Source: an uncultured Pseudomonadota bacterium | GTDB taxonomy: Bacteria; Pseudomonadota; Gammaproteobacteria; Methylococcales; Methylomonadaceae | Length of the DNA: 33,603 nucleotides | Reading direction: 5' to 3' | Assembly (NCBI GenBank): GCA_903928965.1 | Contig: CAIYSZ010000096.1 | Span: 1-33,603, forward strand | In this document: positions 24,937-31,326 of the stretch, one piece after another | Position numbering within the stretch: position 1 is the stretch's first letter | How the letters are laid out: each line of letters opens with the position of its first letter | Notes under the pieces: generated by a model | The model's input: only the letters and a program-made list of their open reading frames with translations | Told to the model about the DNA's origin: nothing | Databases searched by the model: none | Made by a program: the position numbers and the translations under genes

Positions 24937-26544
24937 TTATAAACCGAAGAATCCGGAATTGGTGGAATTATTAACCAAGATGTTGTGCAAATTGGCTCCG
25001 GTGGCTACGCTGGCGTTGCCTTTGTAGGTTTTGACTCCGGCGACGGCTGGGTCCAGTTGTGCGTTGACGATGAGGTCGCCGACGGCCAGGCCCAGGGTTT
25101 GGCCTTGGAAGTTGTCGGCGCCGAAATGCACGCCCAGGTAAATGCGGCTTTGGCCATTTTCCAATTGCAATTGCGTCAGGCTGGAGACGGTGCGGCTGGT
25201 CGCATCTTGACCGCCAATCGGCGTTGCTAACTGACCGGTGCCATTATTCGTGCCGATCAGCCATGGCAGGCTGGTCAGGGTAATTGAGCCGCCGCCAGGT
25301 TGCAGGTTGTCGCTTTGCAGGAAGGCGCGCAGAATTTCCACGCCGGCGGAGACCGTGGCGCTATGGCCGGAGGTGCTGGACGGATGGGCTGGGGTGGCGG
25401 CCAACGGCTGCCAAGCGTTGTAATTGGCTATGTTGCCGTTGGCGTCCGCGTTCAGCGCGGAGATGGGGCGCCAGAAGTCCAAATCGTATTTGGATTGGAA
25501 GGCGGAAATTCGCGCGTCGGCCAAGGCGTTGTCCAAGGCGGCGAACAGTTGGGCGTTTTTGTTCAAGCTAAAGTTGTAGGCGGCCGATACTTGGCGCGCC
25601 GCGTCGTTGATGGTCAGCTCTGCGTCTTGTTTATAGAACAAGGCTTGCAGCAATTGGTCGTTGGTGCGGTTGCCTGGATTGGCGGAGTTTTGACCATGGG
25701 TTTGTACGTAAGCTAATTCTTGCTGGTATTCCGCGCTGCCGATGACTAAAGACGCCGGTACGCTAGCCACCAATTGTTGTTTTTCCAAGGTGCTGAGGCT
25801 GAATGGGGTGACGTTTTTCCAGTTGAAATCAATGGCCGCCGCGGGTTGGATGTTGCCGCTGGCGTCGAAGCCGGTAGGCGCGCCGGTAATCGGGTCGATG
25901 GCTCCGGCATTGCCGTTATTAGGACGCCACAGGCCGAGGCCGGGGTTGCCGGTGGCGTTGATGGCCACGGCGTTGGAGGCGTTGACGTATAGATTGGTGG
26001 ATGGGGTGTATGTGGTTCTGATTTGGGCGAAGTCATGCGCGCGCGCGGCGACGGCCGCCGCGGCGGCGGCTTGGCCCACGGCAATGCCTGGGTCTGAACT
26101 GCTGGCGCCGATGGCGGCCAGGTCATTGGTCAATTGGCTGTTAATCCAGGCGATGGTGTTGGTCCAGACGGCGGTGCTAGGCAGTTCCGCCAGTAATACG
26201 TCATGCGCGGCCTGGGCGGCGGCGGCTTGGGCCGAGACGGAGGTCAAGCCGGAAAGCGTGCCGTTGTTGGTGTAGTAATAGCTTTTGTTGCTGAATTGGT
26301 TAATGGCGTTTACGGCGTCGAATACCGCGCGGGCTTCAATGGCCAAAATACGAGTGACGACGTTGGAATTTTGCGCGTTAGCCGGGACCCCGGTGGTTGT
26401 GGAGGTAGCGCCTTTAGCCGCCAGCAGGGAGTAATGATTCCAGTTGGTAATTTCGTCGGCATGCGCGGCGAATGAAAGGATCATGCCTAAAGACAAGGCC
26501 AACGGTTTTTTTGAAAATAGTCTGTGTGTGGTTGAACGCTTCAT
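24937..26544 (-). CDS. Secreted vanadium-dependent haloperoxidase/PAP2-superfamily protein
   Basis: A 535-residue exported protein related to vanadium haloperoxidases, which share an active site with acid phosphatases of the PAP2 superfamily. A signal peptide (LALSLGMILSFAAHA) is followed by an alpha-helical domain rich in Ala. The vanadate/phosphate site is recognisable: KYDLDFWRPISAL (Lys and Arg of the first motif, near residue 350), HPSSTSGHSATVSAG (the SGH motif with catalytic His, near 390), and SRIYLGVHFGADN (Arg, His and the following Asp, near 470). Whether it oxidises halides or is a phosphatase cannot be told from these motifs. The C-terminus ends SGFFGL. It is first in an operon with the PEP-CTERM-like gene. 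Confidence 0.85.
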   Translation of the reverse strand: MKRSTTHRLFSKKPLALSLGMILSFAAHADEITNWNHYSLLAAKGATSTTTGVPANAQNSNVVTRILAIEARAVFDAVNAINQFSNKSYYYTNNGTLSGLTSVSAQAAAAQAAHDVLLAELPSTAVWTNTIAWINSQLTNDLAAIGASSSDPGIAVGQAAAAAAVAARAHDFAQIRTTYTPSTNLYVNASNAVAINATGNPGLGLWRPNNGNAGAIDPITGAPTGFDASGNIQPAAAIDFNWKNVTPFSLSTLEKQQLVASVPASLVIGSAEYQQELAYVQTHGQNSANPGNRTNDQLLQALFYKQDAELTINDAARQVSAAYNFSLNKNAQLFAALDNALADARISAFQSKYDLDFWRPISALNADANGNIANYNAWQPLAATPAHPSSTSGHSATVSAGVEILRAFLQSDNLQPGGGSITLTSLPWLIGTNNGTGQLATPIGGQDATSRTVSSLTQLQLENGQSRIYLGVHFGADNFQGQTLGLAVGDLIVNAQLDPAVAGVKTYKGNASVATGANLHNILVNNSTNSGFFGL

Positions 26545-26796
26545 TTTTTGAGTTCCTTAATAATCCATATCAAAATGTAATGTCGTCTCCTCGCTTGCCG
26601 TTTATATGCCGCTCAAGCGATTACTGGTCTATCAGCATTTTGTGTGCCAATTACATGATATTGATTTTTAATGACTTATTTTATGAGCTGATAGAGGGGC
26701 TGTTAGCGGAGCATCAGGTTATGTTGATTTGATGTTGATTTTTCTGCAGTTTAATTAAAGGTTGGGCCAGTAAAAACTTTTGGCGGAGCGTTTTGA

Positions 26797-26998
26797 GTTA
26801 AGGAATCTCTGATTAAATCAATTTTTCAAGAAAACGTTGTCTGTAAGTACTTACGCATAAATAATCCGGCATTTATGTCATTAAAAATCAATTAGTTATC
26901 ATTCAGAAATACCAAATTTGTTATGAACAAGCGCTTAACTAATTGATTTAATTATTAATCAAGTGTAATGAAACGAGTTCATTCGAGATTCCCTAAAG
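26797..26998. repeat. MITE-like element with TTAAGGAATCTC ends
   Basis: The left end TTAAGGAATCTC and right end GAGATTCCCTAA are near-perfect inverted repeats about 200 bp apart. The left 45 bp also align with the start of the element at 27593 (about three in four bases identical by eye, including ATTTTTCAAGA). No transposase frame is inside, as expected for a non-autonomous element or remnant. I could not identify a target duplication. Confidence 0.5.
26845..26936 (-). repeat. 92-bp repeat, copy A (inverted to copy B)
   Basis: Its reverse complement aligns without gaps to 27884-27975, with about 10 mismatches in the 88 bases compared by hand. Both copies end in palindromic octamers of the form AAGNNCTT (AAGTACTT and AAGCGCTT here). 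No coding potential. Confidence 0.8.
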
Positions 26999-27071
26999 AT
27001 AAACGTGTCGGGTAGGGAGTGTGGAGGCCCGCGGCCAAGAAAGTGTGTGGCGGGTTGTAAAGCAATAGGTT

Positions 27072-27102
27072 TGGGCGGCCACCGCATGCCGGAGGTCGCC
27101 CA
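27072..27102 (-). terminator. Hairpin after zinc-ribbon gene
   Basis: TGGGCG (27072-27077) pairs with CGCCCA (27097-27102), with more pairing inside. It lies 17 nt beyond the stop of the minus-strand zinc-ribbon gene. No strong T-run follows, so it may be only a weak terminator. Confidence 0.4.
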
Positions 27103-27118
27103 GATTAGGCTGCAACTA

Positions 27119-27454
27119 TTAGCCGGTTCGGTTATTGACGTGATTATTGACCGCGATTTTTAAGATGGGGTTTTCAATTTGGATTTCCGCTTCGCAAGCC
27201 GGGCAGGCGTACCAGGTTTCCGCGGATTGCTCCAAAGAATAGATGTCATGCTCGTCCTGCTCCATGGGCGCTAAATCCCGGCCCCGGCCGCGCCAGCCAC
27301 AGTCGGGACATAAATACACGGATTGCTCCATTTCGTCGAGAAATCTTTGAAACGCCACGTAACTGACTTTTTTTATGGACATACGGGCCGAACTGATATG
27401 AAAACGGATTTTAGCTTCTTTGTCGTCTGTTTGTTTATCTATGCGTTTAGACAT
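27119..27454 (-). CDS. Small zinc-ribbon protein
   Basis: An 111-residue cytoplasmic protein. Two CxxC pairs, CPDCGWRGRG and CPACEAEIQ, separated by about 33 residues, can form a zinc ribbon. The N-terminal half is charged (KRIDKQTDDKEAKIRFHISS) and may be a helical or partner-binding segment. The ATG at 27454 is chosen over one 27 nt upstream because GGGGGAGG sits about 8 nt before it. Its function is unknown; zinc ribbons of this size often bind nucleic acid or protein. It is flanked by the inverted 92-bp repeats, which suggests the gene may have been inserted with them. Confidence 0.75.
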   Translation of the reverse strand: MSKRIDKQTDDKEAKIRFHISSARMSIKKVSYVAFQRFLDEMEQSVYLCPDCGWRGRGRDLAPMEQDEHDIYSLEQSAETWYACPACEAEIQIENPILKIAVNNHVNNRTG

Positions 27455-27592
27455 GGTACTGCCTCCCCCGAGTTTAGTCATGCCGAATGGGTGCGTTTAA
27501 ATTATTACAGGATTTTGAAATAATTGGGAAGCGTTTTTTCGGCTGCCGAGCAAAAAAATGTCGCTATCATAAAATATCGTTTTATTCCAATA

Positions 27593-27702
27593 GCTTAAGG
27601 AATCTCGGCTTAATCCATTTTTCAAGACCATCCGGATTGTAACTCATTGATTTAGATATAGGCGAGAGGTAGGTAAACGAATTAATCGGAGTTTCCTTAA
27701 GC
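27593..27702. repeat. Short MITE-like element with GCTTAAGGAA inverted ends
   Basis: GCTTAAGGAA at the left and TTCCTTAAGC at the right are perfect inverted repeats; similarity extends inward to about 20 bp (TCTCGGCTTAAT against the complement of ATTAATCGGAGT). Total length is about 110 bp, with no coding content. Its left end resembles that of the 26797-26998 element, so both seem to be one family. Confidence 0.65.
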
Positions 27703-27883
27703 GCTTGCAAATGTCTTGAAATTAAACACTGTTCAGAAAATGTGCGTATAACGCTGTATTCTAAACCGAGCTATTTTAGTTATAAGCATTAAACATGCCA
27801 TGCGGCTGCGGAATTTGTGCCCAATTTAGTGGTTGACACTGGGCTTAATTATGGATTTTCTTGTTGTAATTGATTGGATAAAT

Positions 27884-27975
27884 AAGTACTTGTTCATGAC
27901 AAATTTGGTATTGCGGCATTATAAATCATTGATTTTTAATGGCATGAATGCCGGGTTATTTATGCGTAAGTACTT
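27884..27975 (+). repeat. 92-bp repeat, copy B
   Basis: Inverted copy of 26845-26936, about 950 bp away, roughly 89 percent identical by hand count without gaps. Both of its ends are the octamer AAGTACTT. Equal length and lack of indels point to recent duplication or constraint. Confidence 0.8.
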
Positions 27976-28024
27976 AGCAATGCGGGTTGATTTGTCAGCC
28001 GCTTGGATTAGGCATTTAAAAAAA

Positions 28025-28041
28025 TTGGTACAATAACTGCA
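28025..28041 (+). promoter_or_regulatory. Sigma-54 promoter of first small RNA unit
   Basis: TTGGTACAATAACTGCA has GG (28027-28028) and GC (28039-28040) exactly 10 nt apart, the -24/-12 spacing. It matches the mmoX promoter at 14 of 17 positions. Transcription should begin near 28052. Confidence 0.75.
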
Positions 28042-28051
28042 TGGTGTTAGT

Positions 28052-28188
28052 GGGGATATTGCTTGTCCTCCGACAGACAACCTTAACAGGTAGTCCGGTC
28101 TTTTGTGCGTTACTTCTACCCCCTAAAATTGCTCCTTTCTGAGCTAAGGGCAAGGCGGTTAATCTAGGCCTTGCCCTTTTTCTTTTTT
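28052..28188 (+). ncRNA. Putative sigma-54-dependent small RNA 1
   Basis: The transcript from the -24/-12 promoter to a strong terminator would be about 135 nt. I find no frame with a Shine-Dalgarno; the only ATG overlaps the promoter. Visible structures: a TTGTC/GACAA hairpin (28063-28080) presenting CTCC in its loop, an ACCT/AGGT mini-hairpin right after, a single-stranded C-rich stretch CTACCCCCTAA, GCTCCTTTC, and the terminator. CTCC and CCCC motifs could pair with ribosome-binding sites. It shares several of these features with the second unit at 29047. Role and targets are inference. Confidence 0.6.
28148..28188 (+). terminator. Rho-independent terminator of small RNA 1
   Basis: GGGCAAGG (28148-28155) and CCTTGCCC (28169-28176) form a perfect 8-bp stem, followed by TTTTTCTTTTTT. 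This is the strongest evidence that a transcript ends here without coding for a protein. Confidence 0.88.
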
Positions 28189-28316
28189 GTGTTGACCAGG
28201 GGAGGCGATTCTTCTCGCCGGGCTTTCAAATTTCAAATTAGGCGTTGAGGCAATTTGTTCAACACACCGCTTTTTTGCACGAAATTTAATTAGACTTTGA
28301 CAATAATGTGATTACT

Positions 28317-28565
28317 ATGAAAATTATTACCTTTGCCTGCTTGATGCTGGTCTCCAGGGTTGTCGGCGCCGAGAACTATCCGGCTGCCTATTTTCAACCG
28401 AAAGTGATTTTTATGTCAGATCAGAATGCGCCGGAACCCGCGGTTTCGGCGGGAGAGGTCGGAACGGCGGAGAATAGTGATGATGTTAATTATCCAGCGG
28501 CTAATTTTCAGCCTAAGGTGATTTTCAGCTCCGCCGATGAAAATGTGAAATCGGATGTTAAATGA
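28317..28565 (+). CDS. 82-residue secreted protein with duplicated NYPAAxFQPKVIF motif
   Basis: I do not recognise a family. The N-terminus is a signal peptide (ITFACLMLVSRVVGA, cleavage before ENYPAA near residue 19). The mature part holds two copies of a 13-residue motif, NYPAAYFQPKVIF (20-32) and NYPAANFQPKVIF (58-70), joined by an acidic linker (SDQNAPEPAVSAGEV). The copies are coded by different codons, so the identity is held at protein level. An ATG at 28317 is preferred; a GTG three codons earlier is possible. No clear Shine-Dalgarno or promoter is visible. It sits between the two small RNA units upstream of mmoR, so it might be co-regulated, perhaps by read-through of the first terminator. 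Confidence 0.6.
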   Translation: MKIITFACLMLVSRVVGAENYPAAYFQPKVIFMSDQNAPEPAVSAGEVGTAENSDDVNYPAANFQPKVIFSSADENVKSDVK

Positions 28566-29018
28566 TCATTAATTCGTTTTGGGAAGTCTAGGCGTTATAT
28601 ATTGATCAAGTCCGACAACATTTTTAGAAATTTGACAGCTTGTTAAATGTTAATCAAGTGCTTTAATTTGCCGTTTGAATTGGCCTAGATAAACTGCTTT
28701 CCGTCGGGGGCTAGGCTGGCGTTGACAGGCTGGCGGCGGGGCCGGATGCATGTTTTGGCGCGGCGAAGCAGGTGTATTAGCCGCCGGGGACGACGGGGTC
28801 GGTTAAGAAAGTTGGACAGTGTCCAATTTTTGCGCCTGCCGGGTCTGATTTCGCGTCGATTTCGCAAATCCGTAGAGCGGGGCTAATGTTATCCTGCCGC
28901 ACCCATGATGACGCTATTTTTAAATAACTTTTTGATATATTAGTGTAATTAAATTTTTTGACGCCGCCGGGCCGATGGGTCGGTGAGATTGTGATCTTGA
29001 TGGGGTGTGAAATTTATT
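28566..29018. other. Non-coding region with palindromic site
   Basis: No supported gene. A GC-rich patch (28700-28870) contains an Arg-rich minus-strand frame that I reject. At 28812-28826 is a perfect palindrome, TTGGACAGTGTCCAA, followed by five T residues. It could be a terminator, but its ACAGTGT core also fits the dyad seen upstream of the other two sigma-54 promoters, and it lies about 205 bp before the next -24 box. Confidence 0.5.
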
Positions 29019-29035
29019 ATGGCATGATTAATGCT
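29019..29035 (+). promoter_or_regulatory. Sigma-54-like promoter of second small RNA unit
   Basis: ATGGCATGATTAATGCT has GG (29021-29022) and GC (29033-29034) exactly 10 nt apart and a TGGCA -24 box. The -12 box (ATGCT) deviates slightly from the usual TTGCT. The predicted start is near 29047. Confidence 0.65.
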
Positions 29036-29046
29036 TTTTTTATTTG

Positions 29047-29178
29047 TGTGAGTGAACGCCTTTCTTCTTGCCGGCACTCTGCCTAGAAGGTGGTTAGGCT
29101 AGTATGTTTGCTCTATCTCCTAAGTTTCTCTGAAGTGCGCTTAGGCAATGTGACAATATGTCACATTGCCTCTTTTTC
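29047..29178 (+). ncRNA. Putative sigma-54-dependent small RNA 2
   Basis: About 130 nt from the predicted start to a strong terminator, with no credible frame (the only ATG gives nine codons). It contains a CCTA/TAGG stem enclosing AAGGTGG, then the C-rich stretch CTATCTCCTAAG followed by TTCTCTGAAG. These line up in the same order with unit 1 (CCT-loop-AGGT, then CTACCCCCTAA, then TTTCTGAG), suggesting paralogues. CCTAAG can also pair with CTTAGG at the terminator base. Located 127 nt upstream of mmoR; its function is inference. Confidence 0.55.
29143..29178 (+). terminator. Rho-independent terminator of small RNA 2
   Basis: AGGCAATGTGACA and TGTCACATTGCCT form a perfect 13-bp stem around a 3-nt loop, followed by CTTTTTC. 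It separates this unit from mmoR. Confidence 0.88.
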
Positions 29179-29268
29179 TAAATTTGTTATTTTTTGCCTT
29201 CTAAATTGAGTGGAAATTTCTCTAGTCCACTGATTTTAAATTAGTTTTGTGGCGAAACAGATTGGATG

Positions 29269-29286
29269 CGTTGCCGTTCGGCAACG
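29269..29286 (+). promoter_or_regulatory. Hairpin near mmoR ribosome-binding site
   Basis: CGTTGCCG and CGGCAACG are perfect complements separated by two T residues, ending 10 nt before the GGAG Shine-Dalgarno of mmoR. It may influence translation start. If the upstream GTG (29249) were used, it would lie inside the gene. Confidence 0.55.
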
Positions 29287-29305
29287 GCGTAACCATGGAG
29301 AATTT

Positions 29306-31078
29306 ATGGGTTTTGATTTGAATGTTCCTACCAAGGTTAGGGTGGTGCAAGAGGCCTTTTTAACCAGAAAATTGGTCGAATACACCCTGGATCGTCCTTC
29401 CGAGGCTTGGCAGTGGATGAACCAAAGCCGAATTTTACCTCCCGATAAATATGATTGGGTAAGAGGCGAGGTGTTTGATTCCTGGCAGCGTTGTCTGGAG
29501 GATTATCAACTCCCATTGGGCAAGTTCGCCTATTGGGACCGCTTTCCCTGTATCCAACGCTCCTCTCAAACCAATAATTCAAATACGCTTGAAATCAGCC
29601 GCTTGTTGAGGCAACTTAGCCATAACTTTGAGGTTTTTTTGCGGGACGCGGGTTTGATGCTGGTTTTGGCGCATAAGGACGGTTCCTTGGCTCATATCAT
29701 AGGCGACAGTATTTTTACCGGCGAACCGGCGGATAGTTTGTTTCACCCGAATACACTTTGGAGTGAAAACGTGTTGGGGACTAATGGCATCGGCACGGCG
29801 CTTTACGCCAAACAACCCATGGCGTTTCAGGGCATGGAGCATTATTTGAGCTTGCTGCATCCGTTGACTACGATTGGTTATCCGCTATTGGATGACAATG
29901 GGGAGTTGGTGGCCGTGTTGGGTTTAATCGGCGGCCGTCAGGAGCGGGTGAATTCTTTGTTTGCTTTTTTGCATTTGATCAGCGTGTTGGTGAATACGAA
30001 TCTGCCGTTGACGCGGGACGCGGAGGCGCAGCAGCGGGTGCTGGATAAGATTCCACTGAAAACGGTAAAAAAATGTCCGGTTTCGGAGGGGGAATATTCC
30101 GAGGAATTCCGCGCTATGTTGCATAAAGCAGTCCGGTTGCTGCAACACAAGATTCCGATTCTGATTACCGGCGAGTCGGGGGTGGGTAAGGATCATTTTG
30201 TTAATTTGTTAAAAAATTCCGGTCCGCGCCGCGATCAACCGTTGGTTGCCATCAATTGCGCTTCGATTCCGCATGATTTGATTGAAAGCGAATTATTCGG
30301 CTATGAGGCGGGAAGTTTTACCGGCGCTAAGAATAACGGTAAGCCGGGGAAATTTCTGTTGGCCGACAAAGGGATTTTGTTTTTGGACGAGATTGGCGAT
30401 ATGAGTTTGGATTTGCAAGCCACGTTGCTACGCGTGCTGGAAACTTCCGAATTCACGCCGGTTGGCGGTACTAAGCCGATTAAGGTGGATGTGCAGATTG
30501 TCGCCGCCACCAATGTGCGGTTGTTGGATGCGGTTGAGGCCGGCCGGTTTAGAAGGGATTTGTATTACCGTTTGAATGGCGCGCAGATTAAACTGCAACC
30601 CTTGCGTGAACGCAGTGATAAGGTTTGGATTATTCGGCAAATCATGCAAAGGGAGTTGGCCCGGTTGCCGGAAGGGCATGTTGTCCAATTTTCCGATGAT
30701 GTGCTGGAGTTGATTGACAATCATCCTTGGCCGGGCAATATCAGACAGTTAATCAATGTGTTGCGCACGACTATTTTTACCGCGGCGGATAGTTTAATTA
30801 CCACGGCCGATTTGCCTACCGATTTCCTGGCGGAAATTAATCGAGAGTCCGCGGCAAGAGGCGCTCCGACTCGGGTTCCCGCCGAGCCGGTGATGGAATT
30901 ACCCTTGGCGGAGAGCGCCATGAGTTTAATGGATTGGGAGCGTCACGGTATTACCATGACCTTGCGGGAGTGTGAGGGCAATATTTCCATCGCCGCCAAG
31001 CGGCTGGGCATCACGCGCACCACGCTGTATAAAAAGATTGAACGCTTTGGCTTGAACCGGTTGGGCTTGGCCGGTTAG
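29306..31078 (+). CDS. mmoR: Sigma-54-dependent activator of sMMO genes (MmoR)
   Basis: An AcoR-type enhancer-binding protein of 590 residues. The N-terminal half has a GAF-type sensor (LRDAGLMLVLAHKDGSLAHI, LWSENVLGTNGIGTALYAKQP, FQGMEHYLSLLHPL). The AAA+ domain has Walker A GESGVGKDHF, the sigma-54 contact loop GSFTGA (Ser instead of the common Ala), Walker B GILFLDEIGDM and the sensor RRDLYYRLNG. The C-terminal Fis-type helix-turn-helix is NISIAAKRLGITRTTLYKKIERFGL. There is no receiver domain, so it is ligand- rather than phosphorylation-controlled. Start 29306 is chosen for GGAG 5 nt upstream; a GTG at 29249 is less likely. The position just before mmoX and the -24/-12 promoter of mmoX support the name, though the protein match alone only gives the AcoR family. 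Confidence 0.85.
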   Translation: MGFDLNVPTKVRVVQEAFLTRKLVEYTLDRPSEAWQWMNQSRILPPDKYDWVRGEVFDSWQRCLEDYQLPLGKFAYWDRFPCIQRSSQTNNSNTLEISRLLRQLSHNFEVFLRDAGLMLVLAHKDGSLAHIIGDSIFTGEPADSLFHPNTLWSENVLGTNGIGTALYAKQPMAFQGMEHYLSLLHPLTTIGYPLLDDNGELVAVLGLIGGRQERVNSLFAFLHLISVLVNTNLPLTRDAEAQQRVLDKIPLKTVKKCPVSEGEYSEEFRAMLHKAVRLLQHKIPILITGESGVGKDHFVNLLKNSGPRRDQPLVAINCASIPHDLIESELFGYEAGSFTGAKNNGKPGKFLLADKGILFLDEIGDMSLDLQATLLRVLETSEFTPVGGTKPIKVDVQIVAATNVRLLDAVEAGRFRRDLYYRLNGAQIKLQPLRERSDKVWIIRQIMQRELARLPEGHVVQFSDDVLELIDNHPWPGNIRQLINVLRTTIFTAADSLITTADLPTDFLAEINRESAARGAPTRVPAEPVMELPLAESAMSLMDWERHGITMTLRECEGNISIAAKRLGITRTTLYKKIERFGLNRLGLAG

Positions 31079-31298
31079 GCGCTTTTTGGCGCGTTGCCGC
31101 GCCACCCGTATGTGTTAATCAGGGGGAGGCTTTGTGGTCTCCCTTTTTTTTGGGGTAAGCGCTAATAATCGAATTGTGCGTATTATTAATAAACACTGTC
31201 TAGATTATGAACAAGTCTTAATTATGACTATTTTGTTAATCCTGAATGAAGGTTTTTTTATCCTTTTGAATTAGTTGGTAAAGAGCTGTTAATTGAAA
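31079..31298. promoter_or_regulatory. mmoX upstream region with candidate activator site
   Basis: Contains the mmoR terminator, then AT-rich DNA typical of an enhancer region. ACACTGT at 31193-31199 (complement reads CTAGACAGTGTTTAT) is a candidate activator site about 105 bp before the -24 box. ATGAACAAGT at 31207-31216 also occurs at the end of the 92-bp repeats. Confidence 0.5.
31121..31151 (+). terminator. Terminator after mmoR
   Basis: GGGAG (31124-31128) and CTCCC (31139-31143), extended by G-T pairs, are followed by eight T residues. It ends the mmoR transcript, so mmoX depends on its own promoter. Confidence 0.75.
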
Positions 31299-31315
31299 TT
31301 GGCACGCTAACTGCA
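31299..31315 (+). promoter_or_regulatory. Sigma-54 promoter of the sMMO operon
   Basis: TTGGCACGCTAACTGCA has the near-consensus -24 TGGCACG and -12 box with GG (31301-31302) and GC (31313-31314) 10 nt apart. Sigma-54 control of mmoX is established in other methanotrophs. Transcription should start near 31326. Confidence 0.92.
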
Positions 31316-31326
31316 CTATAAGCGGC

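Larger units (their letters stand above)
26545..27118. other. AT-rich gene-poor stretch with decayed repeats
   Basis: No credible gene. It should hold the minus-strand promoter of the haloperoxidase operon. From 26797 to 26998 it contains a mobile-element-like sequence with TTAAGGAATCTC/GAGATTCCCTAA ends, enclosing a 92-bp repeat that recurs in inverted orientation about 1 kb downstream (both listed separately). Confidence 0.5.
27455..28024. other. Non-coding region upstream of first sigma-54 unit
   Basis: No supported gene. It holds a MITE-like element (27593-27702), repeat copy B (27884-27975) and a candidate activator site ACACTGT at 27726-27732 within the dyad-like TTAAACACTGTTCAGA, about 300 bp before the -24 box at 28027. 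A 67-codon frame (27833-28036) overlaps the repeat and promoter and is not convincing. Confidence 0.5.

Noticed and set aside
26472-26732. Plus-strand frame overlapping the start of the haloperoxidase-like gene
   Set aside because: Antisense to a secreted protein with clear motifs; the remainder is AT-rich non-coding DNA.
26797-27976. CRISPR array
   Set aside because: Repeats are inverted pairs of 92 bp and MITE-like ends, not short direct repeats with regular spacers; no cas genes.
27833-28036. Plus-strand 67-codon frame
   Set aside because: It begins in non-coding DNA, runs through repeat copy B and ends in the sigma-54 promoter. No Shine-Dalgarno and no recognisable domain.
28290-28316. 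TTGACA at 28296 as -35 for the secreted repeat protein
   Set aside because: The start codon is only about 16 nt away, leaving no space for a -10 and leader.
28685-28867. Minus-strand 60-codon Arg-rich frame
   Set aside because: Composition follows the local GC-rich patch; no ribosome-binding site, and it overlaps the palindrome at 28812.
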